DNA of 64,000 bases, from NCBI RefSeq assembly GCF_000429025.1, contig NZ_KE386834.1:1-64000 (forward strand). The letters are read 5' to 3'. This document shows positions 57,189-64,000 of the stretch, piece after piece (positions within the stretch are counted from its first letter, which is position 1; each line of letters opens with the position of its first letter). The stretch comes from Actinospineispora spinosispora DSM 44797. GTDB lineage: Bacteria > Actinomycetota > Actinomycetes > Mycobacteriales > Pseudonocardiaceae. A program made the translations under genes and the position numbers. A model generated the notes under the pieces. The model was not told where the DNA came from. It saw only the letters and a program-made list of their open reading frames with translations, and ran no database searches.

Positions 57189-57254
57189 CATGATCACCAC
57201 CGCCTCATGGCTGTTTTCGAGCCCGGAAACAGCCCTCAGGCGGTGGTGATCATG
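57189..57254. terminator. 66-nt two-part hairpin after glpD
   Basis: Outer arms 57189-57205 and 57238-57254 are perfect 17-bp complements (CATGATCACCACCGCCT). Inside, GGCTGTTTT (57209-57217) pairs with GAAACAGCC (57226-57234) through one G-T pair. It is another long palindromic gene-end structure, but without GTGAGTG arms. Confidence 0.7.
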
Positions 57255-57334
57255 GCTGTTCGGGGGTTGTCCCTACCGTGGATTCGGGGGAGCGGGGGAG
57301 GGTGTCCGGGTGAGGCGCGCGACAGCCTGGACGC

Positions 57335-58540
57335 ATGGGACTTTCGCGGGTGTGTGCTGTGGGCAGTGCGATCGTGTTGCTGGGGCTCGTCGCGGCGTGC
57401 GGGGCGCGGGAACCGGAAATACCGGCCGATCCGAGCGGACGAGGGCACGTGCTGTCGGTCGTTCAGCTGGAACGGCTCGACGTCGGCCAGGTCCGTGAGT
57501 ACCTGGCGCTGCGGGGTGTTGATGCGTCCCGAGCACGGTTCGGCGTCGACGCCCGCCGGGTCGAGTACACCACGATCGATCCGCACGGACAGCCCACCAG
57601 GGCGAGCGCGCTCGTAGCGACACCCATGGACAGCGGGCGAGGAGAGCTGGTGTCGTGGCAGCACGGCACCAACCCGTCCAGGGCGGAGGCGGCGTCGGTC
57701 GACGCGGACAGCGGCGACCGGGCCGCGGCCGTGATGTTCGCCGCCGACGGCTACGTCGTGTCGGCACCGGATTATCTGGGGCTGGGGACCGGTCCGGGTG
57801 ACCATCCGTACGTCGATCTCCCGTCGACGGTCACCGCCTCGGTCGATGCGCTGCGCGCGACCAGGGCGCTGGCGGACCGCGACGGCCGACGGCTGACCGG
57901 TGACGTGCTGCTCAGCGGCCACTCACAGGGTGGGCAGGCGGCGATGGCCGTGGCGAAGGAACTGCTGCGGGCAGGCGAGGAGACGCTGCACCCCGAGGCG
58001 GTGGCACCGATCAGCGGCCCGTACGACGTCAGCGGCACGCTGCACACCGCGGTCACCGGCGGAATCCGCAACGGTGCCGCGTACCTGGCGCTGCTGGCCG
58101 TCCAGTGGAACCGCCTGCACCATCTCTACGACACCCCGGACCAGGCGTTCCGGTCACCCTACGACCGCACGGTGACCGGGCTCGTGAGTGGCGACCACGG
58201 CAGCGAGCAGGCATTGCGCGCGCTGCCGGAGACACCTGAGCAGCTGTTCACCCCGGCGTTCCTCGCCCTGCTGCGCAACCCGGCCGGTCCGTTGGCCGAC
58301 GCTCTGCGCGTGGCCGACGGAAGCTGCGACTGGCGGCCGCCGACGACACTGCCGGTGCGCATCTACGCGGCCTCGGGCGACCAGGACGTCCCGATCGCCA
58401 ACGCCACCTACTGTCAGCGGCGGATTCGAGCGGCGGGCGGCGCCGCCGACGTGATCGACCTCGGGATGATCGACCACTCGGCCTCCGCGCCCCGCGCTCT
58501 GCCGATGGTGCTCGCCGGCTTCGACAGAGCCGCGAGCTGA
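57335..58540 (+). CDS. Secreted lipoprotein lipase/esterase, alpha/beta hydrolase
   Basis: A 401-aa exported hydrolase. The signal peptide (IVLLGLVAACG) ends in a lipobox LVAAC with Cys22, so it is a lipid-anchored extracytoplasmic protein. The nucleophile elbow is GHSQGG (res about 195-200). The layout (VSWQHGTNPS, DGYVVSAPDYLGLG, PYVDLPS and the late SGDQDVPIANATYCQRR with acid Asp) resembles secretory (LIP-type) triacylglycerol lipases. The catalytic His is probably in DHSASAP. Start ATG 57335. The natural ester is unknown. Confidence 0.88.
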   Translation: MGLSRVCAVGSAIVLLGLVAACGAREPEIPADPSGRGHVLSVVQLERLDVGQVREYLALRGVDASRARFGVDARRVEYTTIDPHGQPTRASALVATPMDSGRGELVSWQHGTNPSRAEAASVDADSGDRAAAVMFAADGYVVSAPDYLGLGTGPGDHPYVDLPSTVTASVDALRATRALADRDGRRLTGDVLLSGHSQGGQAAMAVAKELLRAGEETLHPEAVAPISGPYDVSGTLHTAVTGGIRNGAAYLALLAVQWNRLHHLYDTPDQAFRSPYDRTVTGLVSGDHGSEQALRALPETPEQLFTPAFLALLRNPAGPLADALRVADGSCDWRPPTTLPVRIYAASGDQDVPIANATYCQRRIRAAGGAADVIDLGMIDHSASAPRALPMVLAGFDRAAS

Positions 58541-58545
58541 CCTGC

Positions 58546-59361
58546 TCAGACCCGGTTCGCCCGGTCCATGGTCTCGGTCAGCAGCTCGTCGACACGGAAC
58601 CGCAGCCGGTGCGCGTCGGTCGGTGCCAGGGTCGTCCACTCCACGCTGCTGCCCGGCGCGGCCGCACGCTGGATCGTGTACCGGCCGTGCCGCGTGTCCA
58701 GTACGCCGACGACCTTGCCGAGCCGGTGCAGCATCCCCCAGCGGTCCGCCGCGAGGACGCTCAGCTGCCCTCGGCCGGTGATTCCCCCGAGGATGGCCTG
58801 GACCAGCTCGGCATCCCCCGGGTCGACGCCCCGGTCCCGCAGCGCCTCGGCCAACGGCAGGCCGGCGTCGGCGGAGGAGCTCGCGGCGTCCAGGTCGGCG
58901 CTGGGCAGCGTCACCGAGCGCCCGGCGCCGGGAGGCAGCGGGGGGAGCGCGCTGAGTGCGGCATCGATCGGCTGCGTCGCCGCGCTGAGCGCGACCGTCG
59001 CGTCCTGGCGCACCGCCAGTGCGGTCGCGGTCGACTGGCCGGCACCGACGGCCCGCAGGTCGTGCCCGGATCGCAGCCGTAGCTCGACCTGCTGAGCCGG
59101 TGCCGCGAGCAGATGCATGAGCCGGACGATCTCCGGGTCGGGACCGCTGTGGTCGGCGAGCCCACGTTCGCGCAGGCCGTGCCAGCCCGCGTTGATGATG
59201 TCCCTGCGCTGGCTGTGCGTGCGACCGGGCGAGTCGAGCTGCAGCACGACCGGTGTGGCACCGAGACCGAGCCATTCCCAGAGCACGTCGAACTCGACAG
59301 CGGTCAACACCCGCCGCTCCGGGGCCCGATAGCCGTGGTGGATCGGCGTCCCGGCGGTCAC
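58546..59361 (-). CDS. ESX secretion-associated protein EspG
   Basis: A 271-aa cytosolic chaperone-like protein; EspG proteins bind PPE partners and guide them to type VII (ESX) secretion. The N-terminal LTAVEFDVLWEWLGLGATP and the later RGQLSVLAADRWG and HGRYTIQRAA strands match the family. GTG 59361 overlaps the stop of the PPE-like gene (GTGA), so chaperone and client are translated together. No ESX core genes are in the window, so this is a satellite substrate operon. Confidence 0.85.
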   Translation of the reverse strand: MTAGTPIHHGYRAPERRVLTAVEFDVLWEWLGLGATPVVLQLDSPGRTHSQRRDIINAGWHGLRERGLADHSGPDPEIVRLMHLLAAPAQQVELRLRSGHDLRAVGAGQSTATALAVRQDATVALSAATQPIDAALSALPPLPPGAGRSVTLPSADLDAASSSADAGLPLAEALRDRGVDPGDAELVQAILGGITGRGQLSVLAADRWGMLHRLGKVVGVLDTRHGRYTIQRAAAPGSSVEWTTLAPTDAHRLRFRVDELLTETMDRANRV

Positions 59362-60599
59362 TTCCCGATCACCGGAGGAACCACCCAGCTGTCTCCGTCG
59401 AACAGCTCGAAGTCGTCGAGCAGGTACGCCGGTGTCTGGTGCCGCTGCTCCGAGCCGGACGATCCACTCATTCCCGAACCTCCCATCATCGGCGACACCA
59501 TGCCGCCGTGCGCGCCGGTCATCGCCTGCTGTGGCCCGCCGTGCCCCGGCGCCCCGGCCTGCTCGGTGCCGGGAGGCGGAGGACCGTACGGGTAGCCGAC
59601 GCTCGGCTGACCAGCGTCGAGATGGCCTTCGCCCCGCGCCGTCAACTGCCGAGGAGCCGGTCTCGAAGGGTGTGCCGGACCGCCCGGCACGACCGCCTCC
59701 GGGCTGGGCCGGGGACCACGTCCACGCTTCCGGCCCTGCCCGTCCGGCCCGGGAAGCGCGGCGGCGGGCGCGGGTCCGCCTCGTGGTGCTCGCCGGGTCG
59801 AACGCTCCGCGAGATACCCGTTGGTACCGGGAACCATCTCGCTGAACCCACCGGGCTGATAGCCCCTGGTGGAGCTCGGCCGAGCGCCCATACCGGCCCT
59901 GCCCGCGCCCTCGTTCACGGCCGAGGCCTGACGGACCGACGACGCCGCGCTGGTCCTTGCGCCACCGGCGCCCGCTGCACCCGCCGCGCCGCCGGCGGCC
60001 GGGCCGGGCGCCTTCACCCCGGCGCCGCGACCTCGCGTCGCGGGAGCGCGCGAGCCCGAGGCGCCCGCTTTGGCGCCCGCGGCCGAGCCGGCGGTGGGCG
60101 GCGCGGTCAGCGCGGTCCTCGGGGTGTTCGACCGGCAGTTGCCCGCATGTTGCTTGAACAGCTCGCGTGCCCGCTGCTCGGCCTCGCGCCTGGCGCCCTC
60201 GACGGCGGCGGCGTTGGGCGAGCCGTCGGGCGCCCGGCCACCGGGCGCGTTCGTGGTACTGGCCGCGATGGTCGCCGGGTCCGGAATGGAGTTCTTCACG
60301 TGCGTGACGCTCTGGGCGTGCGCCTCGGCGTTGGCCGCCACCGCCGTGGACTCCCGCGCCGCCGTCTGTGCCCACTGCACGTGCTGGCCGATCCCGGTCT
60401 GTGCCGCCTGCGCGCCCTGCCCCTGCCACCCCGTACCGATCTTGTCGAGTGAACCGCGTAGGCCCTGCGACACCTGGTAGAGACCGGCGGAGACCTTGGT
60501 GAAGCCCTCCCCGCTACTGGTCGCGACGGCGGGTGTGGACGACTGCGCCGTCGCGTACATCTGTTCGAGGGTCATGCCCGCTGGGCGCATCTCGGCCAT
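59358..60599 (-). CDS. PPE-like ESX substrate
   Basis: A 413-aa protein. The N-terminal 100 residues are helical, with a W-x-G turn (GTGWQGQGA, about res 56-64), as in PPE/WXG-type secreted proteins. A long Gly/Ala/Pro-rich middle (about 120-330) and a conserved-looking C-terminus (AYLLDDFELFDGDSWVVPPVIGK) follow. That Trp-containing tail recurs in related proteins in my recollection. ATG 60599 is seven bases after the preceding gene. Position between a PE-like gene and EspG supports export as a pair. Confidence 0.75.
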   Translation of the reverse strand: MAEMRPAGMTLEQMYATAQSSTPAVATSSGEGFTKVSAGLYQVSQGLRGSLDKIGTGWQGQGAQAAQTGIGQHVQWAQTAARESTAVAANAEAHAQSVTHVKNSIPDPATIAASTTNAPGGRAPDGSPNAAAVEGARREAEQRARELFKQHAGNCRSNTPRTALTAPPTAGSAAGAKAGASGSRAPATRGRGAGVKAPGPAAGGAAGAAGAGGARTSAASSVRQASAVNEGAGRAGMGARPSSTRGYQPGGFSEMVPGTNGYLAERSTRRAPRGGPAPAAALPGPDGQGRKRGRGPRPSPEAVVPGGPAHPSRPAPRQLTARGEGHLDAGQPSVGYPYGPPPPGTEQAGAPGHGGPQQAMTGAHGGMVSPMMGGSGMSGSSGSEQRHQTPAYLLDDFELFDGDSWVVPPVIGK

Positions 60600-60606
60600 G
60601 GTCAGG

Positions 60607-60942
60607 TCACGACCCCAGCTGGGCGGCCAGGTTGCGCGCGGTGTCCTGGTCGTTCGAGTCGTAGGCCCGCTGGATCGAGCCGAGTGTCGCCAGCACCTGG
60701 TTCAGCCGCTGCTCGAATGCCGTGAGCGAGTCGAGGTGTTGCGTCGCGGACTGGTTGAAGGCCGCCTGGAACTGGGTGCTCGCCTCGTCGGCCATGGCGG
60801 GGCTCGCCATCGGCAGGCTGTGCCCCGCCTCCTGAAGCACCGGTCGCAGCTGCGCGAGCGCATCCTGGAAGGCCTTCTGAAGCTGGGGGATCGTCGTGGG
60901 ATCGATCCTGAAGCCGCCTGCGGCGGGGGCGTTGTCCGGCAT
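60607..60942 (-). CDS. PE-like/WXG100-like ESX partner protein
   Basis: A 111-aa mostly helical protein. Two long helices (FRIDPTTIPQLQKAFQDALAQL and STQFQAAFNQSATQHLDSLTAFEQRL) with a Pro/Ser-rich turn between fit a PE-like or WXG100-like fold, but there is no clear W-x-G or PE motif. It is assigned mainly from its position, first gene of a PE-PPE-EspG-like operon, seven bases before the PPE-like gene. Start ATG 60942. Confidence 0.65.
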   Translation of the reverse strand: MPDNAPAAGGFRIDPTTIPQLQKAFQDALAQLRPVLQEAGHSLPMASPAMADEASTQFQAAFNQSATQHLDSLTAFEQRLNQVLATLGSIQRAYDSNDQDTARNLAAQLGS

Positions 60943-61100
60943 ACGGCCACGCTAGGAGCGAACCCGCGCCGGCCGGGGGCGAACGATCGAAAACCTTCGC
61001 GATCGCACAGCTTGTCGAGTCAACGACAGTGGGCCGGACAGACGACTGGCCGTTGCCGCTCCAACGCGAGCGGCAACGGCCAGTCGATCGGACCTGCCGG

Positions 61101-62894
61101 TCAGGCGTCCTTGATCTCGCAGATCACGGTGCCCTGGGAGATCGATCCGCCCGCCTCGGCGGACAGACCGGTGATGGTGCCGTCCTTGTGCGCGGTGACC
61201 GGGTTCTCCATCTTCATCGCCTCGAGGACGACGACCAGGTCGCCCGCCGAGACGGTGTCGCCGTCGGAGACCGCGACCTTGATGATGGTGCCCTGCATCG
61301 GCGCGGTGACCGCGTCACCCGACACGGCTCCGCCGCCCTTGCCACCTGCCCGCTTGCGCGGCGGCTTCTTGGCTCCGGCCGCCGCGCCCCCGCCGCCACC
61401 CAGGGCGAGATCGCCGGGCAGCGACACCTCGAGGCGGCGACCGCCGACCTCGACCACGACGGTCTGACGCTCCGAGCTCTCCTCGTCAGCGCCCTCACCA
61501 CCGGTGAACGGCGGCACCGTGTTGTCCCACTCGGTCTCGATCCACCGGGTGTGCACGGTGAACCCGTCCTCGGTGTTCGCCGCGAACGCCGGGTCCTCGA
61601 CGACCAGACGATGGAACTCCAGCACCGTGGCCATGCCCTCGACCTGGAACTCGGCCAGCGCGCGGCGCGAGCGCTCCAGCGCCTGCGGCCGGTCCGAGCC
61701 GGAGACGATCAGCTTGGCCAGCAGCGAGTCGAACTGGCCGCCGATGACCGAGCCGGACTCGACGCCGGCGTCCACCCGGACACCGGGCCCGGCCGGATAC
61801 GCGATCGAGGAGACCGTGCCAGGGGCAGGCAGGAAGTTACGCCCGGCGTCCTCGCCGTTGATCCGGAACTCGATGGAATGCCCGCGCGGCTCCGGGTCGT
61901 CCTTCAGGTTCAGCTCCAGGCCCTCGGCGATGCGGAACTGCTCACGCACCAGGTCCAGCCCGGAGGTCTCCTCGGACACCGGGTGCTCGACCTGCAGCCG
62001 GGTGTTGACCTCGAGGAAGGTGATCAGGCCGTCCTGGCCGATCAGGAACTCGACGGTACCGGCGCCGTAGTAGCCGGCCTCCTTCACGATGGCCTTGGAG
62101 GCGTCGTAGAGGGTCTTGCGCTGCTCGTCGGTGATGAACGGCGCCGGGGCTTCCTCCACCAGCTTCTGGAAACGCCGCTGCAGCGAGCAGTCCCGCGTTC
62201 CGACCACGATGACGTTGCCGTGCTGGTCGGCCAGCACCTGGGTCTCGACGTGGCGGGGCTTGTCCAGGTAGCGCTCGACGAAGCACTCGCCACGGCCGAA
62301 CGCCGCGGTGGCCTCGCGGACCGCGGACTCGTACAGCTCCGCGATCTCCTTCTCCTCGCGCGCGACCTTCATGCCGCGGCCGCCACCGCCGAACGCCGCC
62401 TTGATGGCGACCGGCAGTCCGTACTCCTTGGTGAACTCGATGACCTCGTCGGCGCCGGACACCGGGTCGGGGGTGCCGGGTACCAGAGGTGCACCCGCGC
62501 GCATCGCGATGTGCCGCGCGGTCACCTTGTCGCCGAGGTCGCGGATCGACTGGGGGGACGGTCCGATCCAGACCAGGTCCGCGTCGATCACCGCCTGGGC
62601 GAAGTCGGCGTTCTCGGACAGGAAGCCGTAACCGGGGTGGATGCCGTCGGCGTCCGCCTGCTTCGCGGCGCCGATGACCTTCTCGAAGTCCAGGTAGGAC
62701 TCGGCCGCGGTGTTGCCGCCCAGCGCGTACGCCTCGTCGGCGAGCCGGACGAACAACGCGTCCCGATCAGGTTCGGCGTACACCGCGACACTGGTCAGGC
62801 CGGCATCACGGCAGGCTCGGATCACCCGAACCGCGATCTCGCCCCGGTTGGCGATGAGCACTTTCCGCAACTGACGGGTCGCCTCGGCGGCCAC
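61101..62894 (-). CDS. accA3: Acetyl-/propionyl-CoA carboxylase alpha subunit (biotin carboxylase-BCCP)
   Basis: The biotin-carrying alpha subunit of acyl-CoA carboxylases, supplying malonyl- and methylmalonyl-CoA for fatty and mycolic-type acids. The protein of about 597 aa has a biotin carboxylase domain (KVLIANRGEIAVR at the start, ATP-grasp loop KAAFGGGGRGMKV, catalytic EVNTRLQVEH), a linker rich in Gly/Lys, and a C-terminal biotinyl domain with EAMKMEN carrying the biotin lysine. GTG 62894 has GGAGG at proper distance; ATG 62909 does not. It matches Rv3285. No beta subunit is adjacent. Confidence 0.96.
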   Translation of the reverse strand: MAAEATRQLRKVLIANRGEIAVRVIRACRDAGLTSVAVYAEPDRDALFVRLADEAYALGGNTAAESYLDFEKVIGAAKQADADGIHPGYGFLSENADFAQAVIDADLVWIGPSPQSIRDLGDKVTARHIAMRAGAPLVPGTPDPVSGADEVIEFTKEYGLPVAIKAAFGGGGRGMKVAREEKEIAELYESAVREATAAFGRGECFVERYLDKPRHVETQVLADQHGNVIVVGTRDCSLQRRFQKLVEEAPAPFITDEQRKTLYDASKAIVKEAGYYGAGTVEFLIGQDGLITFLEVNTRLQVEHPVSEETSGLDLVREQFRIAEGLELNLKDDPEPRGHSIEFRINGEDAGRNFLPAPGTVSSIAYPAGPGVRVDAGVESGSVIGGQFDSLLAKLIVSGSDRPQALERSRRALAEFQVEGMATVLEFHRLVVEDPAFAANTEDGFTVHTRWIETEWDNTVPPFTGGEGADEESSERQTVVVEVGGRRLEVSLPGDLALGGGGGAAAGAKKPPRKRAGGKGGGAVSGDAVTAPMQGTIIKVAVSDGDTVSAGDLVVVLEAMKMENPVTAHKDGTITGLSAEAGGSISQGTVICEIKDA

Positions 62895-62958
62895 GGTGCC
62901 TCCATGCATAGATCTTCAGTGTCATTCCACGATCGGCCGAGTCTATGCGGGGACCGGA

Positions 62959-63399
62959 CTATCGCCAGAGCAGGTGACCCCGACCGAGTGCGCCGAACGC
63001 GAGCCCGCCGGGGACCCGGCGGATCGTCGGCAGCATACGGCGTCGCGGATCCCGCCGGCCGTCATAACGCATAACCGTGTCGCGAAACGCCAGTTCTCGC
63101 GCCGCACGCGGCGAAAGTTGATCTCTGTCGGCCAGTTCGCGGGCCAGGTCCCAGCCGTCCCGCAGCGAGCCCCGGGGCGGCTTTCCGGCCGACCACCTGC
63201 AGAAACACGGGATCCAGGCGTCGCCGAGGGAGGCCGCGAGGATCGGCCACACCCGTGCCACCTCGCCGGCTCGCTTGCGACGCAACGCGTGCTGTGCCAC
63301 CGCCACCCTGTCGGTGTCGAAACCGGTCGGCAGCGGCCCTCCGGCGACGAGCGCCGAGACGAGCGCGGCCTGCGCCTGCGCCAATGTGGACTTGCTCAC
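62959..63399 (-). CDS. Partner protein of the adjacent MNIO (DUF692) enzyme
   Basis: A basic protein of 146 aa with a helical N-terminus (LAQAQAALVSALVAGG) and a conserved-looking core around RRKRAGEVARVWPILAASLGDAW and FCRWSAGKPPRGSLRDGWDLARELADR. It overlaps the stop of the DUF692 gene by four bases (GTGA) and follows it on the same strand. Small partner proteins of this kind commonly accompany DUF692/MNIO enzymes, where they bind the peptide substrate. That role here is inference. Start GTG 63399. Confidence 0.65.
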   Translation of the reverse strand: MSKSTLAQAQAALVSALVAGGPLPTGFDTDRVAVAQHALRRKRAGEVARVWPILAASLGDAWIPCFCRWSAGKPPRGSLRDGWDLARELADRDQLSPRAARELAFRDTVMRYDGRRDPRRRMLPTIRRVPGGLAFGALGRGHLLWR

Positions 63400-64000
63400 C
63401 GTGTACTCCTGGTCACCCGCGATCGGGTGATCGGCTCATGTGAACGGGGGCTAGGTACACCCGCCGCGAGGGCGATCGCGTCCAGCTCCGCGTACAGCTG
63501 CTCGGCGGGCGGGTAGTCCCCGTCGCGCTCCAGCATCAGCGCGGGCGGTCGTCGGCGCGCGCAGAGCTCGGTGACGAGCGCGAGCACCTCCGGTGGCGTC
63601 GTCGCCGTATGCGTGTCGTGATAGAGCCCCTCGTGCTCGGCACCCCCGGCGACGTGCACGTACGCGACGCGTTCCAACGGCAGCCGGTCGAGCAGGTCCA
63701 GTGGGTCCTGTCCCCGGTTGCGGGCGTTCGCGTAGACGTTGGCGACGTCCAGCAGCAGCCATGCGCCGGTGCGGTCCAGCAGCTCGGTCAGCCAGTCCGC
63801 CTCGTCCAGCTCGTTGTCCGGCCAGTCGAACAACGCGGCGATCGGTTCGAGCGCGATCGGCACGTCCAGCTCGCCCTGGAGCGCGCGCACGTTGTGTTCC
63901 AGGACATCGAGGGCCTCGCGGGTGCGCGGCAGCGGAAGCAGGTGCCCGGCTTCGAGACCGCCGGCCCTGACGAACGCGATGTGCTCGCTCACCAGGGGTG
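63396..64000 (-). CDS. MNIO family (DUF692) iron-dependent peptide-modifying enzyme, 5' part outside the window
   Basis: The C-terminal 200 or so residues of a multinuclear non-heme iron oxidase-like TIM barrel. LVSEHIAFVRAGG, the metal-binding sequences IALEPIAALFDWP, LLDVANVYANARNRG, YVHVAGGAEHEGLYHDTH and LMLERDGDYPP supply the expected Glu/Asp/His/Asn ligands. The reading frame continues past base 64000, so the start is missing. Family members modify Cys or Asp residues of ribosomally made peptides, some binding copper. A precursor gene, if present, would lie to the right of the window. Confidence 0.85.
   Translation of the reverse strand, partial: PLVSEHIAFVRAGGLEAGHLLPLPRTREALDVLEHNVRALQGELDVPIALEPIAALFDWPDNELDEADWLTELLDRTGAWLLLDVANVYANARNRGQDPLDLLDRLPLERVAYVHVAGGAEHEGLYHDTHTATTPPEVLALVTELCARRRPPALMLERDGDYPPAEQLYAELDAIALAAGVPSPRSHEPITRSRVTRSTR

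Overview
The window is high-GC actinobacterial chromosome, most probably from a member of the Pseudonocardiales. The evidence is the many GTG starts, an RpfB, a bacterial PMT mannosyltransferase, a PE/PPE-like pair followed by EspG, and an AccA3-type carboxylase. Gene order reproduces two blocks known from Mycobacterium tuberculosis. One is pmt-rsmI-metG-tatD-rpfB-ksgA-ispE-pks16-pth-rplY (the Rv1002c-Rv1015c region). The other is upp-pmmB-deoD-amidohydrolase-Rv3304-lpdA-glpD-accA3 (the Rv3285-Rv3309c region). Here they are joined, with the junction near 37-39 kb in a repeat-rich intergenic stretch. No prophage, insertion sequence, rRNA or ordinary tRNA was seen.

Left part (1-17 kb): a repeat-laden intergenic region; an ABC transporter whose ATPase gene is broken by two compensating frameshifts; two tandem GNAT acetyltransferases; a membrane protein; pmt; rsmI; a luciferase-like monooxygenase; three tandem paralogous acyl-CoA synthetases, each behind the same short motif; a two-domain VOC protein; a DHFR-like reductase; and a Phd/RelE toxin-antitoxin pair. 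Middle part (15-37 kb): the housekeeping run metG, tatD, rpfB, ksgA, ispE and an ABC-F protein, then a DrrAB-like exporter, an SDR protein, a large SARP/AfsR-type regulator coupled to a GNAT gene, an M20 peptidase, a pks16-like adenylate-forming enzyme, a PNPOx-family oxidase, a second luciferase-like oxidase, pth and rplY.

Right part (38-64 kb): a duplicated-domain protein of unknown function, upp, a TetR regulator, a flavodoxin-like protein, and a Ro60/TROVE gene (rsr) preceded by a tRNA-like Y RNA gene (YrlA-like). Next come a Ser/Thr kinase-PNP-phosphomannomutase operon, an M20D amidohydrolase, a GGCT-like protein divergent from LpdA, a CaiB-type CoA-transferase, glpK/glpD, a lipoprotein lipase, a PE-like/PPE-like/EspG operon, accA3, and a partner protein plus MNIO (DUF692) pair cut by the right edge.

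The most unusual content is between the genes. (1) A roughly 200-245 nt structured element occurs five times (A-E) with conserved motifs and compensatory changes in its stems. (2) Seven palindromes share GTGAGTG outer arms, have variable inner arms, and often carry the stop codons of the flanking genes. (3) A second hairpin family is built on TCTGCGACACGACA. (4) A Y RNA with permuted tRNA halves lies next to rsr. The first three look like dispersed, selected RNA or DNA structures at gene ends; I cannot assign them to a named family.
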